Source: Choristoneura fumiferana
Taxonomy: Eukaryota > Arthropoda > Insecta > Lepidoptera > Tortricidae
Reading direction: 5' to 3'
NCBI RefSeq assembly: GCF_025370935.1
Contig: NC_133483.1
Span: 1-64,000 of the forward strand
DNA length: 64,000 bases
How positions within the stretch are numbered: the stretch's first letter is position 1; each line of letters opens with the position of its first letter. The notes beneath the pieces were generated by a model that was not told where the DNA came from, made no database searches, and saw only the letters and a program-made list of their open reading frames with translations. Below are positions 20,850 through 33,117 of this stretch, one piece after another. The position numbers and the translations under genes were made by a program.

Positions 20850-23800
20850 TCAGTCGGGCGGCAGCGGGCGCGCGCGCGCGGCGGCCTCGAGGTCCAGCAG
20901 CGCCTCCAGCAGCGTGGCGCTGCTCCAGGCCTGCGTGCGGCACGAGTCGCGGCAGAACGCGCCGCCGGGCCCGGTCAGCTCGGGCAGGCCGCGCCAGGGC
21001 GAGGCTTGCAGCTCGGCGGCGGGCGCGGCCAGCGCGGCGGTGACGGCGGCCAGCGTGCGCGCCCAGCGGCCGGCGTCGTGCGCGAAGGCGAGCCGCGCGC
21101 GCAGGGAGGAGCCGGGCGGCCCGACCCACTCGGGCCCTGGTGGTAGTTGAAGCCGTGCGCGACGCTCGGGTCGTCGGAGTCGTCGGAGTTGTCGTAGGCG
21201 GGGCGGTAGGCCCAGTCGTGCGGGTCCAGCGTCTTGAGGCCGAGCGGGCCCAGCAGCAGCCGCTCCGTGTGGTCCAGCGCCAGCCAGGCGTGGCGCGCGT
21301 CGAACAGCGCGGGCGAGACGGCCATCGCGACGGCCGCGTTGCAGCGCGGCTGGTAGTCGGCCCAGGGCTGCGAGGAGCCGTGGCAGTCCTTGTAGATGGC
21401 GCGCCGGTGCACCAGGTCGGGCCGCAGGTCGCCGGCGGAGGGCGCGCCCGGCACCCAGAAGTAGCGCTCGAAGTGCGCCTCGATGCGGCCGGCCCACTGC
21501 GCCCAGCTCCAGCTGGTCAGCGCGCCGTCGGGGTGGCGGCGCGCCACGCCGGCGTGCGGGTAGGCGCCGGCGCCGTGCGCGCGCGCCAGCCAGCCCGTGA
21601 CGCTGTGCGCCAGCGCGACCAGCTCCACGGCGCTGCCGTCGCGCGGCGTGGCGGGGCGGCCGCGCGTGCCGGCCCTCTCGGAGGAGCCCATCTTGTCCAT
21701 CCAGGTGCCGCAGTTGGCCTCGTTGCCGCCGAACGGGAACCCGGTCTCCGGGTCGACGCCGATCTGCACGGTGAAGCCCTTGTCCGACATGTGCGCGTCG
21801 ATCTGCCGGCCCGCGTTGCGCTCGCGGAACACCAGGCCCTGCGGGGAGCGAGCGCGCGTCAGTGGCGGGGGGCGCGGGGGGCGCGGGGGCGCGGGGCGCG
21901 CGGGCGGGCGCTCACCTGGAAGTGCACCTCGAGCGCCTCCTGCATCACGTCGTGCAGCGGCTGGTCGGCGGCGCCGGGCGGCGCGGGCTCGCTGTCGTCC
22001 TTCGGGAACAGCCGCGACACCGGCTCACGCAGCAGCGCCGCGCCCGAGGGCACCTCCTCCACGTACTGCAACAGGCGGGCGGGGCGTGTCAGCGGGGCGG
22101 GGCGGGGCGGGGGCGCGGGGCGGGCGGGCGGCGCCGGGCTCACCTGCTTGATGGCGTTCAGCCACCACCAGACGGCGTCGCGGCAGTTGTAGCGCGCGTT
22201 GCGGCCGCCGTCCAGCAGGTTGGGGATGAGCCCGTGGCGCAGGCAGCCCGCGAAGCCCAGCAGGTGCGCGCGCGCGTCGGACGCGCGGCCCGTCAGCAGG
22301 AACGCGCCGCGCAGCGCCACGAACGTGTCGCGCCCCAGCACCGCATGTAGCCGGCCGCGAAGTGCGGCAGGCCGGCGGACAGCGTCGGCGCGCGCTCGTG
22401 CGGCGGCGGCAGCGCGGCGCCCGGCGCGGCGCCCGTCAGCTGCACGCTGCAGAGCGCCAGCGCGCGCGGCAGGGCGCCGGCGCGGCAGGCGGGCGCCAGG
22501 CGCTGCAGCGCGGCGCGCGTGGCGGCCCCGTGCGCGGCGCGCAGCAGCGCCTCCGCGTAGGCCGGCACCAGATAGCGCGGCAGGTCCTTGAGCGGCGCCA
22601 GCAGGTCGCGCAGGCGGCGGCCCACGGGCAGCAGGCGCGGCGCGCGCAGCCGGCCCCAGGTGTAGTCGGGCAGCCAGTCGCCGGCGCGCAGGTTGTCGCA
22701 GAGCGCGTGCCCGAGGTCGCCGCGCGCGCGCAGCTCGTCCAGCAGCGAGAGCGCGCCCTGCAGGCCGGCGTACGGCAGCGGCCCGTGGCCGGGCACCTCG
22801 TAGACGCCGGTGCCGGCGGCGGCGCGCTCCTCCGCCTCGCACCGGTACAGCAGAGCGTTCAGGTCGGCCAGGTCCAGCGGCGCCAGCGCGCCGGCCAGCC
22901 CGAGCGCGTCCGGCGTCGGCGCGAGCGCGGCGTGTATCGCGTCGAGCGCGGCGCGGTGTTCGGCGCGCGGCGCCACGCGCAGCGCCAGCACGGCGCCGGG
23001 CGGCAGCGCGCGCCAGCCGAGCTCGGTGTGGGCGCCGTCCCGCCGGGCGCCCGCCAGCAGCCGCGACGCCGCCAGCGGCACGCGCCGCCGCACCGCCGCC
23101 GCCCACTCCGTCACGCCGTTGATGTAGGTGGGGTCCCGCGCGTACGGCTCGCCGCCCCTGCCACGACAATAGGTATCGACCGTCACGGTACGATCGAACA
23201 GACCGAATCACGAATGTTGTAGGGACGCCCATCACGCCCATCACGCCCATGGTCATTTTGATATATTTAGTAGTAACTCGTGCATTTGCTTTTAAAAATC
23301 ATCATTTGGTGAAGTGGAACTGATGATGAAGACCACAGTTGACCATCGGAGTTACTACTCAATAACAACTATGTCACGAGTTGAATTTCAATTACTTTAA
23401 CACAGTTACTAAGCAATTTACTTATGCTCCTCGTAATGCATATGGTGAAATGGAATGGGTGGTGAAGCACCAGGACTCCTCAATAATGAACTTCTCTGCA
23501 TCGGAAAAAGCTGTCTTTTCTAAAAGGTGAGTAGCAGTTGACATTAAACTATTGCATCTATGATTATTTACACTAAAAAGGGGAAGGACATAAAATAGTT
23601 TTTATCCCGGAAAATTACATAGTTCCCGCGGGATAGCGATAACCGAATTCAACGCGGGTGGAGTCGCGGGTAACGGCTAGTACATTAATAAATCAGTAAC
23701 GAACGTTTATAGGTGGGATTTCGGGAAATCTGTGAAACAACATTTAAAAAATAATATTTTCACTTCTCATGCTCGTAAAGTTGGTGTTTATGCTGGATCT

Positions 23801-26800
23801 AGGCGACATAAAATGACTTTTTATGCACTAATTAGGTGTCAACAGCCACAAACAAAGAAGTTTCTTTATATTTTCTTAATACATTTTTTTTATATAAAAT
23901 TAAAAATCAATCAAATCAATCCAAATAAATCACTAAAACTAAAACAAATATAATTATATAATAATGGATGAAAAATAAAATTTACGTAGTGAGTGAACAA
24001 TTGTTTTTACTGTTACTATTTTATTTCCTCGCCATCGAAGTGAAAAGTAGAGTGTAAAACTGTCCATTTTTCCCTCGACGTGTCTATCCACCCTCGCCGT
24101 ACCGGCTCGGGTGGCTATATGAATGAACGTCTTTGGGTAAAATGGCTCGTTTTATGCTCTCGTCGTACAATCTACCTACTATTCCAAAACCGTGACTCTT
24201 AAGACCCAAGGTTCAAAGAGTGAAAAGATAGCAAATAGCTTCAATAATATCCCAAAAAAATTAGTCGGTCCACGTGCCGAACACCCCGCATGCGTTTCCG
24301 GTGATCCGGTGTCGTAAACATGGCCACGTCGCGCAGTCGCAAGGCGGTAGGACGTGTACCGGATCGAACGGGATCGCAAAGAGCGAGAGACAAATAACGG
24401 AGACCGCTTCCTAAGAGCTAGTCCAGACCTGTGCTCCATCTCCATCTCGAAGAGGATCTCCTCGAGGTCGCCCTCGAAGCGCAGCGGGGCGGGCGGGGGG
24501 CGGGCGCGCGGCGTCGGGCGCGCGGAAGGCCGTGCGCGCCACCAGCAGCACCGAGCGGCGCGTGCGCGGCGCGTGCCGCGTCACCGCCACCACGTCCTCC
24601 GCCATCTGGTCCACGTACACCTCGTCGTAGCCGTCCGCGCCAGCGCCGCGTGCAGCGCGTTCAGCTCGGCGCGCGCCTCGAGCAGGGGGGGGCGCGGGGG
24701 CGCGCCGCCCCGCCCCACGCCGCGTACCACCGCGCCTCGTCCACCACGTGCACCGCGTGAGGCACCAGCTCGTCGAGGCCGCGCGTGGAGCCGCTGGCGG
24801 CGCAGGCCATGGCGACCAGCGCGGCCGTGGGCAGCGCGTCGTGCAGCGAGCGCCGCTCCAGCGGGCTGGGGTTGTCGTGCGTGAGGTCCATGAGCAGGGC
24901 GGGCGCCACCCGCCCCGGCCGCCGCCTCGCGCGCCAGCGGCAGGAACGCGCCCACGGCCCGCCCGCCGTACCGGTGCAGCAGCCGGCCCTGCTCGCGCGC
25001 GTCCCACGCCGACTGCGCCTCTGCAATCAGGGCAAACCGCGACAAACGGTTCATGCGACGAACGGGCCCGAACCCGTCCGGTATCTCAAAATAAAAAATT
25101 CAGGAAAGTGGCTTGGTTTTTAAAATAATGGTACACTAAAAAACCTCCGTCTCGTCTTAAAAACACAAGTTTTCAAAACTTATAAAAGCCTATATTTTTA
25201 TTTTATTTTTAACCACTTCATTGAAATTAAACGTATCGCAATAAAAAAATAATGACTAACGTAGGTAAGTGGTGATTGGCATTACCTATGCATCAAAATT
25301 GTACAATACCTATAATACTAACTAATTTGCCCAATTTTAAACATTTTCAATGTAGGTAACTGCAAAAAAATCTATAACTAAAATAAAATGGGTAAACTTG
25401 ATTTGCAAGTTTTGCAACATCCAAAACCCCGTATTCGTTTTTAAGCTCCCTTCTACCTTTAGTAAAAGTACCTAGTAATATTTTTGTTATCTAAGCGTTG
25501 TCGGTGTCGGGGGACCGCTAAGGTTAACAGGAAACTAAAGTAGGTACATATGTTGTATTTTTTAAAGTATTAACTTTAGCGGTCCCTCGACACCGACGAC
25601 GCTTAGATAGCAAAAACATTACTAGGTAGGTAATGGTTCTCGTGTAAATCGAGAACGAGCCTTTTTGGAAATATGGTGTTTTGGGCCTAGTTTCTTATGA
25701 GTAGACGGGCTTTCGAAATTAGAGTGTATTGACTAATAGTGCGTTCTGGGACTAGTGCATTCGCCACCGGAGAGCTTATACTAAATTAACTAATGCTTAT
25801 TTTGCGGGAAATCAGCATAGTCCCCGCGGGATGGGATAAACGAATTCTTCGCAGATGAAGTCGCGGGCAACAGCTAGGTAGTGCATAATTATTTTTTACT
25901 TTTTAGTTCTTTTTTAGCGGCATCTTTATGTCGGCGTTTGTTTTCGGCCGTTTTTTTAATTTTTGCTGGCGTTTTTTTGTCGAAGGTTTTAAATTTTAAG
26001 TTTTTTTATGTCGTATTTTTAAACTTTGGTATATTTTTTTTAAAGTGTATTGGATATCCTGGCTGCAGAATCAGCTCATCGTGTTGCCGCCATTGCATTG
26101 AATAGAATCATTTCATAGAATCAAATACTGATCAAAAGGGATCAAACACGACATATCTGCTATTATTTTTTACAGAGTGTACTAGTATGTTGGATATCCT
26201 GGCTGCAGCATCAGCTTATCCTGCTGCCACCATTGCATTGTATGTAGAATCAAATACTGATCGAAAAGAATCCAAATACGATATTTCTGCTATGGTTTTG
26301 GAGTGGTTATAGAGTGTACCTACTAGTGTTCTGGATATCCTGGCTGCAGCATCAGGCCGAGAATTCCATAATCTTGCATAGTTATATAGCATACATGGGT
26401 GTTTCAAATTTTAGGTTCCAAATATGTTTGAAAGTAAAGTAAATACCCATTAGGTATGCGTCTAAGATTCCTACCACAGCGAACAAAAGAGCTGATGATC
26501 TTGAAACGGCTGAACCGATTCTGATATAACATATCTAAGAACCATCGCTAGAAAACCTGCTTTCAAATAAAAAAAAACCGCATTGAAATTGGTCTACCCG
26601 TTTAAGAGCTACGGTGCCACAGACAGACACACAGACACACATAGCGGTCAAACTTATAACACCCCTCTTTTTGCGTCGGGGGTTAAAAATAGACATCGAC
26701 AACCCTAATAGCTGTAACAGACGATTGAACGGTCCGGCGGACCGAGAGGGACACAACTGTCTGTAAGGTGGTGGTATGGATATCCCATTCTAACAGATGG

Positions 26801-29800
26801 CTGCGTCCCTCTCGGTCCGCCGGACCGTTCGATCGTCTGTTACGGCTGTATAAGCGTCCGCGCCGGAGTAGGCAGTTAATGCATACTTGTTCTATTTTAC
26901 TATGGTATGACCATCGTCGTTTTGCTTTCGCCAATGTCGGTTAAAGGTAACGTTACACTGTATCATATTATCATGATCGTAATAGCAACGTGCCAGCCAA
27001 AAATATGTATATTCTTTGTATCGAAAAGTATGAGACACGTCGTCGCGTGTCATGGAACCGTTTGACATTCGGTCAGAAACGGTCCTATTACGGTCACGGC
27101 TTGATACGGTGTAATCTGTAGGTAGAGACCTTAAAGTGAGTCACAGCTCGGACGAAGGCCACATAAAGCAGCCGGCTGAATTCATACGAGAAGCTATCTT
27201 AAGCCTCGTTTTCACTAGGGGACATGTCGCGGAGGCAAGTCGCCCGATATTCACGTAGAAGTCTGCGACTTTGTCTTTCGACATACCGCGTGTCGACGCT
27301 GGCGGTTGGCGAGCCAGTCAATGTCGCAAGCGACTGTCGGGCGACATCGCGCGGGACGCGCAAATTTCGTGCCGTCGGGAGCCAAGGTCGTGGGACAAAA
27401 CGTCCCCTAGTGAAAACGCGTGTTCAGAGTACGGACCACGAATGAGCGCGGAGATGCCGAGCCGGTTGACGAAGATGTTGTCGACGCTGTCGGAGTTGGT
27501 GAACAGCTCGGCCGCCACGAACAGGTCCGGCTTGATGTTGCGCGCGCAGTCCATCAGGTACTCGGCCACCTGCGGGGGGCGGGGGGGGGGCGTCAGTCGG
27601 TGAGAGCGGGGCGGCGGGGGCGGCGCGGGCGGCGCGGGGCGCGCTCACTCACGTGCAGCGGCGTCGAGTGGCAGTTGTCCAGGCGCAGCCCGTCGAACAG
27701 CTCGGCCGTCAGCTCCACGTACTCGCGCATGTGCGCCCACAGCCACGGGCTGTCCTCGGGCCGCGCGCCGTACCTGCGGGCGGGCAGACAGCGCGGTGAG
27801 TGGGGGGCGGCGGGGGCGGGGGGGCGGGGGGCGACACGCACCTCAGCTTGACGCTGTCGCCCCAGGCGATGAGCTCGCGGCGCAGGTAGACGTGGCCGGC
27901 GGCCGCGAAGTCCAGCAGCGGGTCGGCGTCCATGACCCAGCCGTTGTGCGCCATCACGAAGCGGCCGTCCTCGCCGTACACGAGCCGCTCCGCGTCCGCC
28001 GCCGTCGCCGCCGAGCCGCACCCCGTGAAGTACCTGCAACACGCCGCTCAGTCTCGGTCCGACCTACAATCCCGGCTCCCCGCGTCCGATCACCGGGACT
28101 CACCGGGGCACCAGCGGATTCTTCTCGCTGACCTCCTCTATCTTGGGCCCGTCCTCCTGCAGCCGGAAGTATCTGAAACAGACGGTGCCCGATTCGCGTC
28201 AGTCGTGGTTCGGTTCGCTTGAGCGGGAGGGTCGGGGCGGGGGGCGCACCTCATGCCGGCGACGCAGTTGTCGACGGCGGCGCGCAGGTGTCCGTCCAGG
28301 TCGTCCCGGGCGGCCGCGTTGAGGTGTTCGAGGCGGCGGCGCAGGTGGTCGCAGCAGCGCTTGAGGCGCGTCTCCTCGTCGTAGCAGTCGGCGTGGTACA
28401 CGTTGTAGAGCTGCAGCGCGCGCTCCATGTCGACGCTGGCGCGCAGGCGCCGCCACAGCGGGTCCGGCCGCAGCGACAGCTCGCCTGCATCACCGGCCGC
28501 GCCCGCAGACTGCACCGGCGGCACCCTGCAACAGGCGGCGCGTCAGCGGGGGTGAGGCGGGGCGGGGCGGGGACGGGCGGAACCCACTTGTTGCGCGCCA
28601 TGTTGTAGAACTGCTGCAGCAGGTCGGGCACGTCGCACGTGAACAGCTCGTGCAGCCGCAGCTCGGGCAGCACCGCCGTCGCCAGGTAGTGCCGCACGGC
28701 CTGCGGAGTGCGGACACGGTCAGTGAGAGAGAGAGAGAGAGAAACATTTATTTACACATATTCGATACACATAAAAATACATTAGACGGAGAGAAAAAAT
28801 GATAATAATAACATCGAATAGTATAAAGTGGACCCCACTCAGCATACTGTTACGGCAAGCCGCAACGCTGTTTTTCGGTGGGACCCATTTAAAAACTAAA
28901 AGATATAAAACCATACAACACACTATGACGACACGAACGCCAGCGGAAGGAAGTTCGCAACCGGAAATAATGGCAACACTCGATCAGTTTAACCATCTTC
29001 GAAACAGTTAAACCTCAACAAGTCAAACCAGGATTGTAGCGTAATATTTACATTAATTTCAATAACTCAATAATTAATTAATTAATTTCAGAACTATTGG
29101 TGTTTAAGACCGCCGGCGGTAAATTACCCGAGCGCGTACCCGTTATTAAATTGGATAACAGCGAGTTAAAGCGGGTATATCATTTTAAATATCTCGGACA
29201 CTATGTTGCCGACGACCTTAAGGATCAAAAGGATATTGAGCGGGAACGTAGGGCGATGGCGGTCCGATGCAACATGCTGGTTCGAAGGTTTGCACGCTGT
29301 AGTGAGCAAGTGAAAGTATCACTATTTAAAGCTTATTGTCAGGTGTTTTACACGTGCAGCCTTTGGACTAGTTACACGCTGGGGACCATCAGTACCCAGC
29401 GCGTTCAGTATAATAATGGCTTCAGGATGCTGTTGGGGCTGCCCCGATTCTGCAGTGCTTCGGGCATGTTTGCACTGGCTCGTACTGACGACTTCTTCGC
29501 AATAATGCGAAAAAGACTTGTCACTCTGCTTTGCAGGGTGCGGGCCAGCCCCAACCCCATCATGAGCACTGTGGCGGCCAGGTACGACTCCCCTTTTATG
29601 AGGCACTATGAGGCTGTCATGACTGCTAGGCGGTAAATATGTTGTTTTGTTATGTTTGGTATAACTTACTAACATAGTCAATAAGTATTTTATTATTTTA
29701 ACGGTACTAACAAAACTGGATCAATTATGTAATCTGATGAATAAATGAATTATTACTATTCTTATTAATAACAATGATATTGTGATGCATTACAATAACT

Positions 29801-31923
29801 CTCGATAAACTATAAAAACAGTGCAAAAATAAAAGAAACATTCATGATTATAGACTGGGTGGGAACACAGCCCGGCCCATCGCAAAGCCGTTTACGATAA
29901 GTGAAGGTACCGTCATTCTTTGCAAAAACAATTCAAAGAAAAAAAAACATTAATGAATATTCATAGTCTTTCTCAAATGCGCTCAATGTGCTCAGTGACT
30001 AGTGTTACCTCAGTCAGATGGATCATTAATTCATTATTGGCGCAAGGTTAGTAGAAATATATGCCAAATCTAAATTGTATCCAGTGCCAGAAAGTAATTT
30101 TTACATTTTGTTTTAAAATTATGTTTTGACTTCAGCGCACGGATTGGTGCAGGACGAGCGTGGCGCAGGACGGGACAGCGCTCACCTCGAGGTGGTCGGG
30201 CGTGTGGACGCGGTCGGGGATGCCGCGCGGCAGCAGGTGGCCTCGCGCCGCGTCCCTCGTGAGCCGCGCCAGCGCCGCGTCCAGCAGCGCGGCGGGCCGC
30301 AGCCGCGGGCAGTTGCCGCAGTTGTAGGTGGCCTCGGGGTGCTCCGCCAGCCAGGGCGACTCGTTGGCCGTGTGGTTGAGCACCACGTCGCAGATGGACG
30401 CGACGCCCCACTCGCCGCGCAGCTTGCCGACCAGGTTCGAGACGTCCGCGAAGGACGCGTCGGCGCCGAACGCGGGGTTCAGGCGCAGCTGGTCCGCCAG
30501 GCTGTAGCTGGAGCCCGACCCGCCGAGCTCCTGCGGGCGGACAGAGACGGTGAGCGGGGGCGGGGGCGGGGGCGGGCGCGGGGTGGGCCTCGCTCACCTG
30601 GATGGGCGTGAAGTGGATCATGTTGTAGCCGGCCTCCTTGCTGACGCGCAGCACGGCTTCCCAGCGGTGCAGCGGGCCGAGGCACTTGGCGAGCACGGTG
30701 TGGCAGGCGAGGGCCGGCACGCTCAGCCGCTGGCGGCCGCCGGGCCCCACGCGCAGCTCCGGCGCCGCGTGCAGGTAGCCCGACCCGGCCGGCCCCACCG
30801 GGGACTCCCTGCCCGCATGACGCATCACATCGACACCAAATAATACATTGTCTTAAGGGCGGTAAATAAGAAATTACGAACAAGATTCGACTAATACTAT
30901 TTCAAAAAAATCCGATACCACTGACTACGCTATTGGCCGCGCCAGCTCCAACCGCTGCTTTTCTTTCAAGTACTCACGCGTTGTCGTACACGAAGTAGTA
31001 GTGGAAGGCGCCGGCGCGCGCCAGCCGCAGCTCGCAGTGCAGGTCCGTGTCGTGCAGCAGCGCGCCCGGCGGCAGAGGCGCGCCCTCCTCCCCGCCCCCC
31101 GCCGCGCCCTCCCCCCCGCCGCGGCGCCACTCCAGCAGGTGGTACTGGCTGCGCACGAACTCGGACACCTCCGCCGCCTCGTCCTCTGCAACTGCAACAC
31201 GACACGCGTTCAGCTGGGGGCGCCTGGGGGCGGGGGCGGGGTCGGGGGCGGGGCGGGGCGGGGCGCACTCACGGCTGTCGGGGACCACGTAGTTGGTGTA
31301 CACGAACACCTTGCGGCCGAGCAGGCTGGGCCCCGGGACGAACTGCACGCGCGTGCCCTTCTCGAACCTGCACACACGCGGACACCAGTTATTACAGCGG
31401 GCGGTGGGCCGCGGGCCGCGGGGAGAGGGAGGGGGAGGAGGGGGGGGCACGCACCGGTACAGCGTGGAGTCCAGGTGCTCGCCGTGGTTGAGCGTGATGA
31501 AGCGCACGGGCGCGGCGGGCGCCACGGGCGCCGGGCTGGCGGGCCGCGCGGGCACCGCCGGCGCCGGCGTGGGCGCCACCTCCGCGGACGCTCCGCGCTC
31601 GATCGCCATCTGCCTCTGCGGACACCGATTTATAATTCGCTAACGGCAATAACCCGATTCGGTAAACTAGAGAAACTTTAGTTCGCATCGAGCGGCTCCG
31701 TCTACGCTGCGTGCGGGCGGCTCGAGTCGCCACCGACCACCTAGCTATCTCCTGGGATCGAACTGGTCGAAAATGAGAAGCTTCGCGGGATCACTTAATT
31801 AAAGGGAAAACGAGAAAGCACCGCGGCGTCTAAAACATGCACGGCGACTCGGGCCCCCCCCCCCCCTCTCCCATGCGGCACCTTGTCCAGCGGCGCGCGG
31901 TCGCGCGAGTCCCGGCGCAGCAT
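20850..31923 (-). CDS. AGL: Glycogen debranching enzyme (AGL family), about 16 exons
   Basis: Bifunctional cytosolic enzyme: a 4-alpha-glucanotransferase and an amylo-1,6-glucosidase that removes branch points during glycogen breakdown. Exons, 5' to 3': 31923-31882, 31615-31455, 31367-31273, 31185-30978, 30808-30598, 30530-30186, 28700-28588, 28525-28250, 28172-28104, 28033-27842, 27773-27653, 27569-27437, 25020-24429, 23157-22144, 22065-21916, 21838-20850. Phases agree throughout. Hallmarks in order: [60 protein letters not shown] (catalytic Asp region) and [10 protein letters not shown] (Glu region) of the transferase half; [55 protein letters not shown] and SPWKGLPEL-like [11 protein letters not shown] of the glucosidase half. 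Four frame changes fall in exon 13 and one each in exons 14 and 16, all in G/C runs. The first exon is inferred. Confidence 0.92.
23585..23683. mobile_element. Helitron-like fragment in an AGL intron
   Basis: Carries ttcccgcgggatagcgataa and ends gtaacggctagta, matching the 3' part of the element at 10850-11067. Confidence 0.55.
23755..24180. repeat. Dispersed repeat with relatives at 61300-61365 and 63190-63375
   Basis: cacttctcatgctcgtaaag and tatgctggatctaggcgaca recur at 61308-61365; the part from 24000 (gtgtctatccaccctcgcc, ggtggct, gttttatgctct) recurs at 63190-63375. In AGL intron 13. Mostly non-coding. Confidence 0.6.
25468..25628. mobile_element. Fold-back MITE in an AGL intron
   Basis: gtacctagtaatatttttgt at the left and acattactaggtaggta at the right are inverted; the inner arms also pair (gtcggtgtcgggggaccgc with gcggtccctcgacaccga). 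Confidence 0.75.
25796..25880. mobile_element. 3' fragment of a Helitron-like element
   Basis: tagtccccgcgggatgggat, aaacgaattc and gcgggcaacagctaggtag match the 3' end of 10850-11067. Confidence 0.5.
26050..26360. repeat. 140-bp tandem repeat, about 2.2 copies
   Basis: tggatatcctggctgcag occurs at 26051, 26191 and 26332 with similar sequence between, giving periods of 140 and 141 bp. Inside AGL intron 12. Confidence 0.85.
26710..26848. mobile_element. Fold-back MITE in AGL intron 12
   Basis: agctgtaacagacgattgaa and the matching right arm with cgtctgttacggct are inverted; cggtccggcggaccgagagg and cctctcggtccgccggaccg form a near-perfect inner stem. Confidence 0.75.
27206..27418. mobile_element. 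MITE inserted next to an AGL splice donor
   Basis: cgttttcactaggggac at the left and gtcccctagtgaaaacg at the right are a perfect 17-bp inverted pair. The right end lies about 17 bp from the donor of exon 12 (27436). Confidence 0.8.
29097..29639 (+). pseudogene. Non-LTR reverse transcriptase C-terminal fragment
   Basis: A 180-residue open frame without the catalytic core: [46 protein letters not shown] and [10 protein letters not shown]. This order (strand after the YADD region, then a Cys-containing thumb) is typical of CR1/Jockey-like LINE proteins. It is 5'-truncated, antisense to AGL, and sits in the intron between exons 6 and 7. The open frame implies a fairly recent insertion. An aataaatgaatt tail follows near 29740. 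Confidence 0.75.
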
Positions 31924-31953
31924 GTTGTCGGCGGCGCGAGCGCGCGCGGCCGC

Positions 31954-31959
31954 CTTATA
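31954..31959 (-). promoter_or_regulatory. TATA-like box of the AGL gene
   Basis: TATAAG on the minus strand inside a CpG-rich block (31830-32040), about 31 bp before the proposed ATG at 31923. A start site 30 bp downstream would leave almost no 5' leader, so either the leader is very short or translation starts at the second in-frame ATG (31609) in exon 2. Confidence 0.4.
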
Positions 31960-32702
31960 CCCGCGCCGCCCCCCCTCCCCCTCACCCCGCGCCGAGCCGC
32001 CGCCGCCGCACAAAGCCCGGGCCCGGCCGACCGAGCCACCTTTGTTTCTATTTACCTGCTAAGTTTTACGGGTCGCTGCCGATCAGGGCTGCCGACTCGG
32101 ATTCAGAGCATTACAGGTAATACAATACTGCGCGTAGGCTCGTAGGCTCCCGAGGTGATAGTGACTAGCTAGCTAGGTTAAAAAACCCTTCCCTTTTTAT
32201 TTAGAAGCTTTTCTTTAGCTTGCCCTGTTTATTTATTTATTTGTTTGGGTCAAATCTTGGAAGCTAAGATAAATTTATACTTGTGTACTTATATAAATTT
32301 GGTGAAAATACAATAATCTGTTAGTGACATCTTGGTGGCCCAGCCAGGATCGTCTCCTAGTTAGTAATGGTTAATAGTACCTACAGACTTGAATTTGGTA
32401 TGGATATGCAGTTATAATGACAATGCAAAAAACAGTCAGCAAAAAAAGCTTGCATTAATAATGAAATTTTTAGCAAACTTATTTTTCTCCTCTTAGTGTG
32501 ATGTGATGTGGGGTATCTATCACTGAATAAGTCTTTCAAAAACATTGTAATAGATAGGTTGCTGTGATGTGACCACTTTTCAATTTAGAGATACAATACA
32601 ATACAATACAATTACTCTTTATTGTACTATCAGCCTAATATGTGGTCTACCACCCTAAAGTTGATAATCGTTTGCAAGTCATAAAACAATAATACCAATA
32701 AA

Positions 32703-32797
32703 CGTGTCTGTCAACTTCAAAGTTCGACTTTAGCGACATATTCATTTGATTCACATGTTTAAAAATTGATAGACCACTTATTTGGCTGATAGTACAC
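32703..32797. repeat. Dispersed repeat, copy of the window's left end
   Basis: Matches 1-100. The stretch 32050-32700 upstream of AGL carries low-complexity and repeat debris (ataca repeats at 32590-32610, aggatcgtctcctag near 32345) but no gene that I can see. Confidence 0.7.
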
Positions 32798-32948
32798 CAG
32801 AAATAGTCAGCGATACAGAAAACAGGTACACAGAGAAAATTACAAGATAAGCAAGATCCATTTGCAAAATAAATACCATAAAGATACCTTATTTGAAGAA
32901 TAAGTTATGATTTCATTACAGGAGTTACTTAACAAAATAGTCTGCAAC

Positions 32949-33117
32949 TGTTCTTAGGGTGATAAGGTTCACTTTAGATTGCAAGTGATTTTCAAAGCAA
33001 ACGCGACTGGCTTCTGTATTTGATTTATTAAAACTAAAAAACGGTAGGAAAAAATGCAAAAGCATTGCAGTTACATATGTACGTAGGTATAGTATAGGGA
33101 CAAAAATCGACAGAACA
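32949..33117 (-). repeat. BEL/Pao 3' LTR
   Basis: 169 bp, TGTTCTTAGG...GACAGAACA on the plus strand; appears identical to 42834-43002. Confidence 0.93.

Noticed and set aside
20106..23222. Long plus-strand open frames (for example 20106-21146, 21140-22192, 22362-23222)
   Set aside because: They are antisense shadows of GC-rich AGL exons; their Arg/Ala/Gly-rich translations have no domain features.
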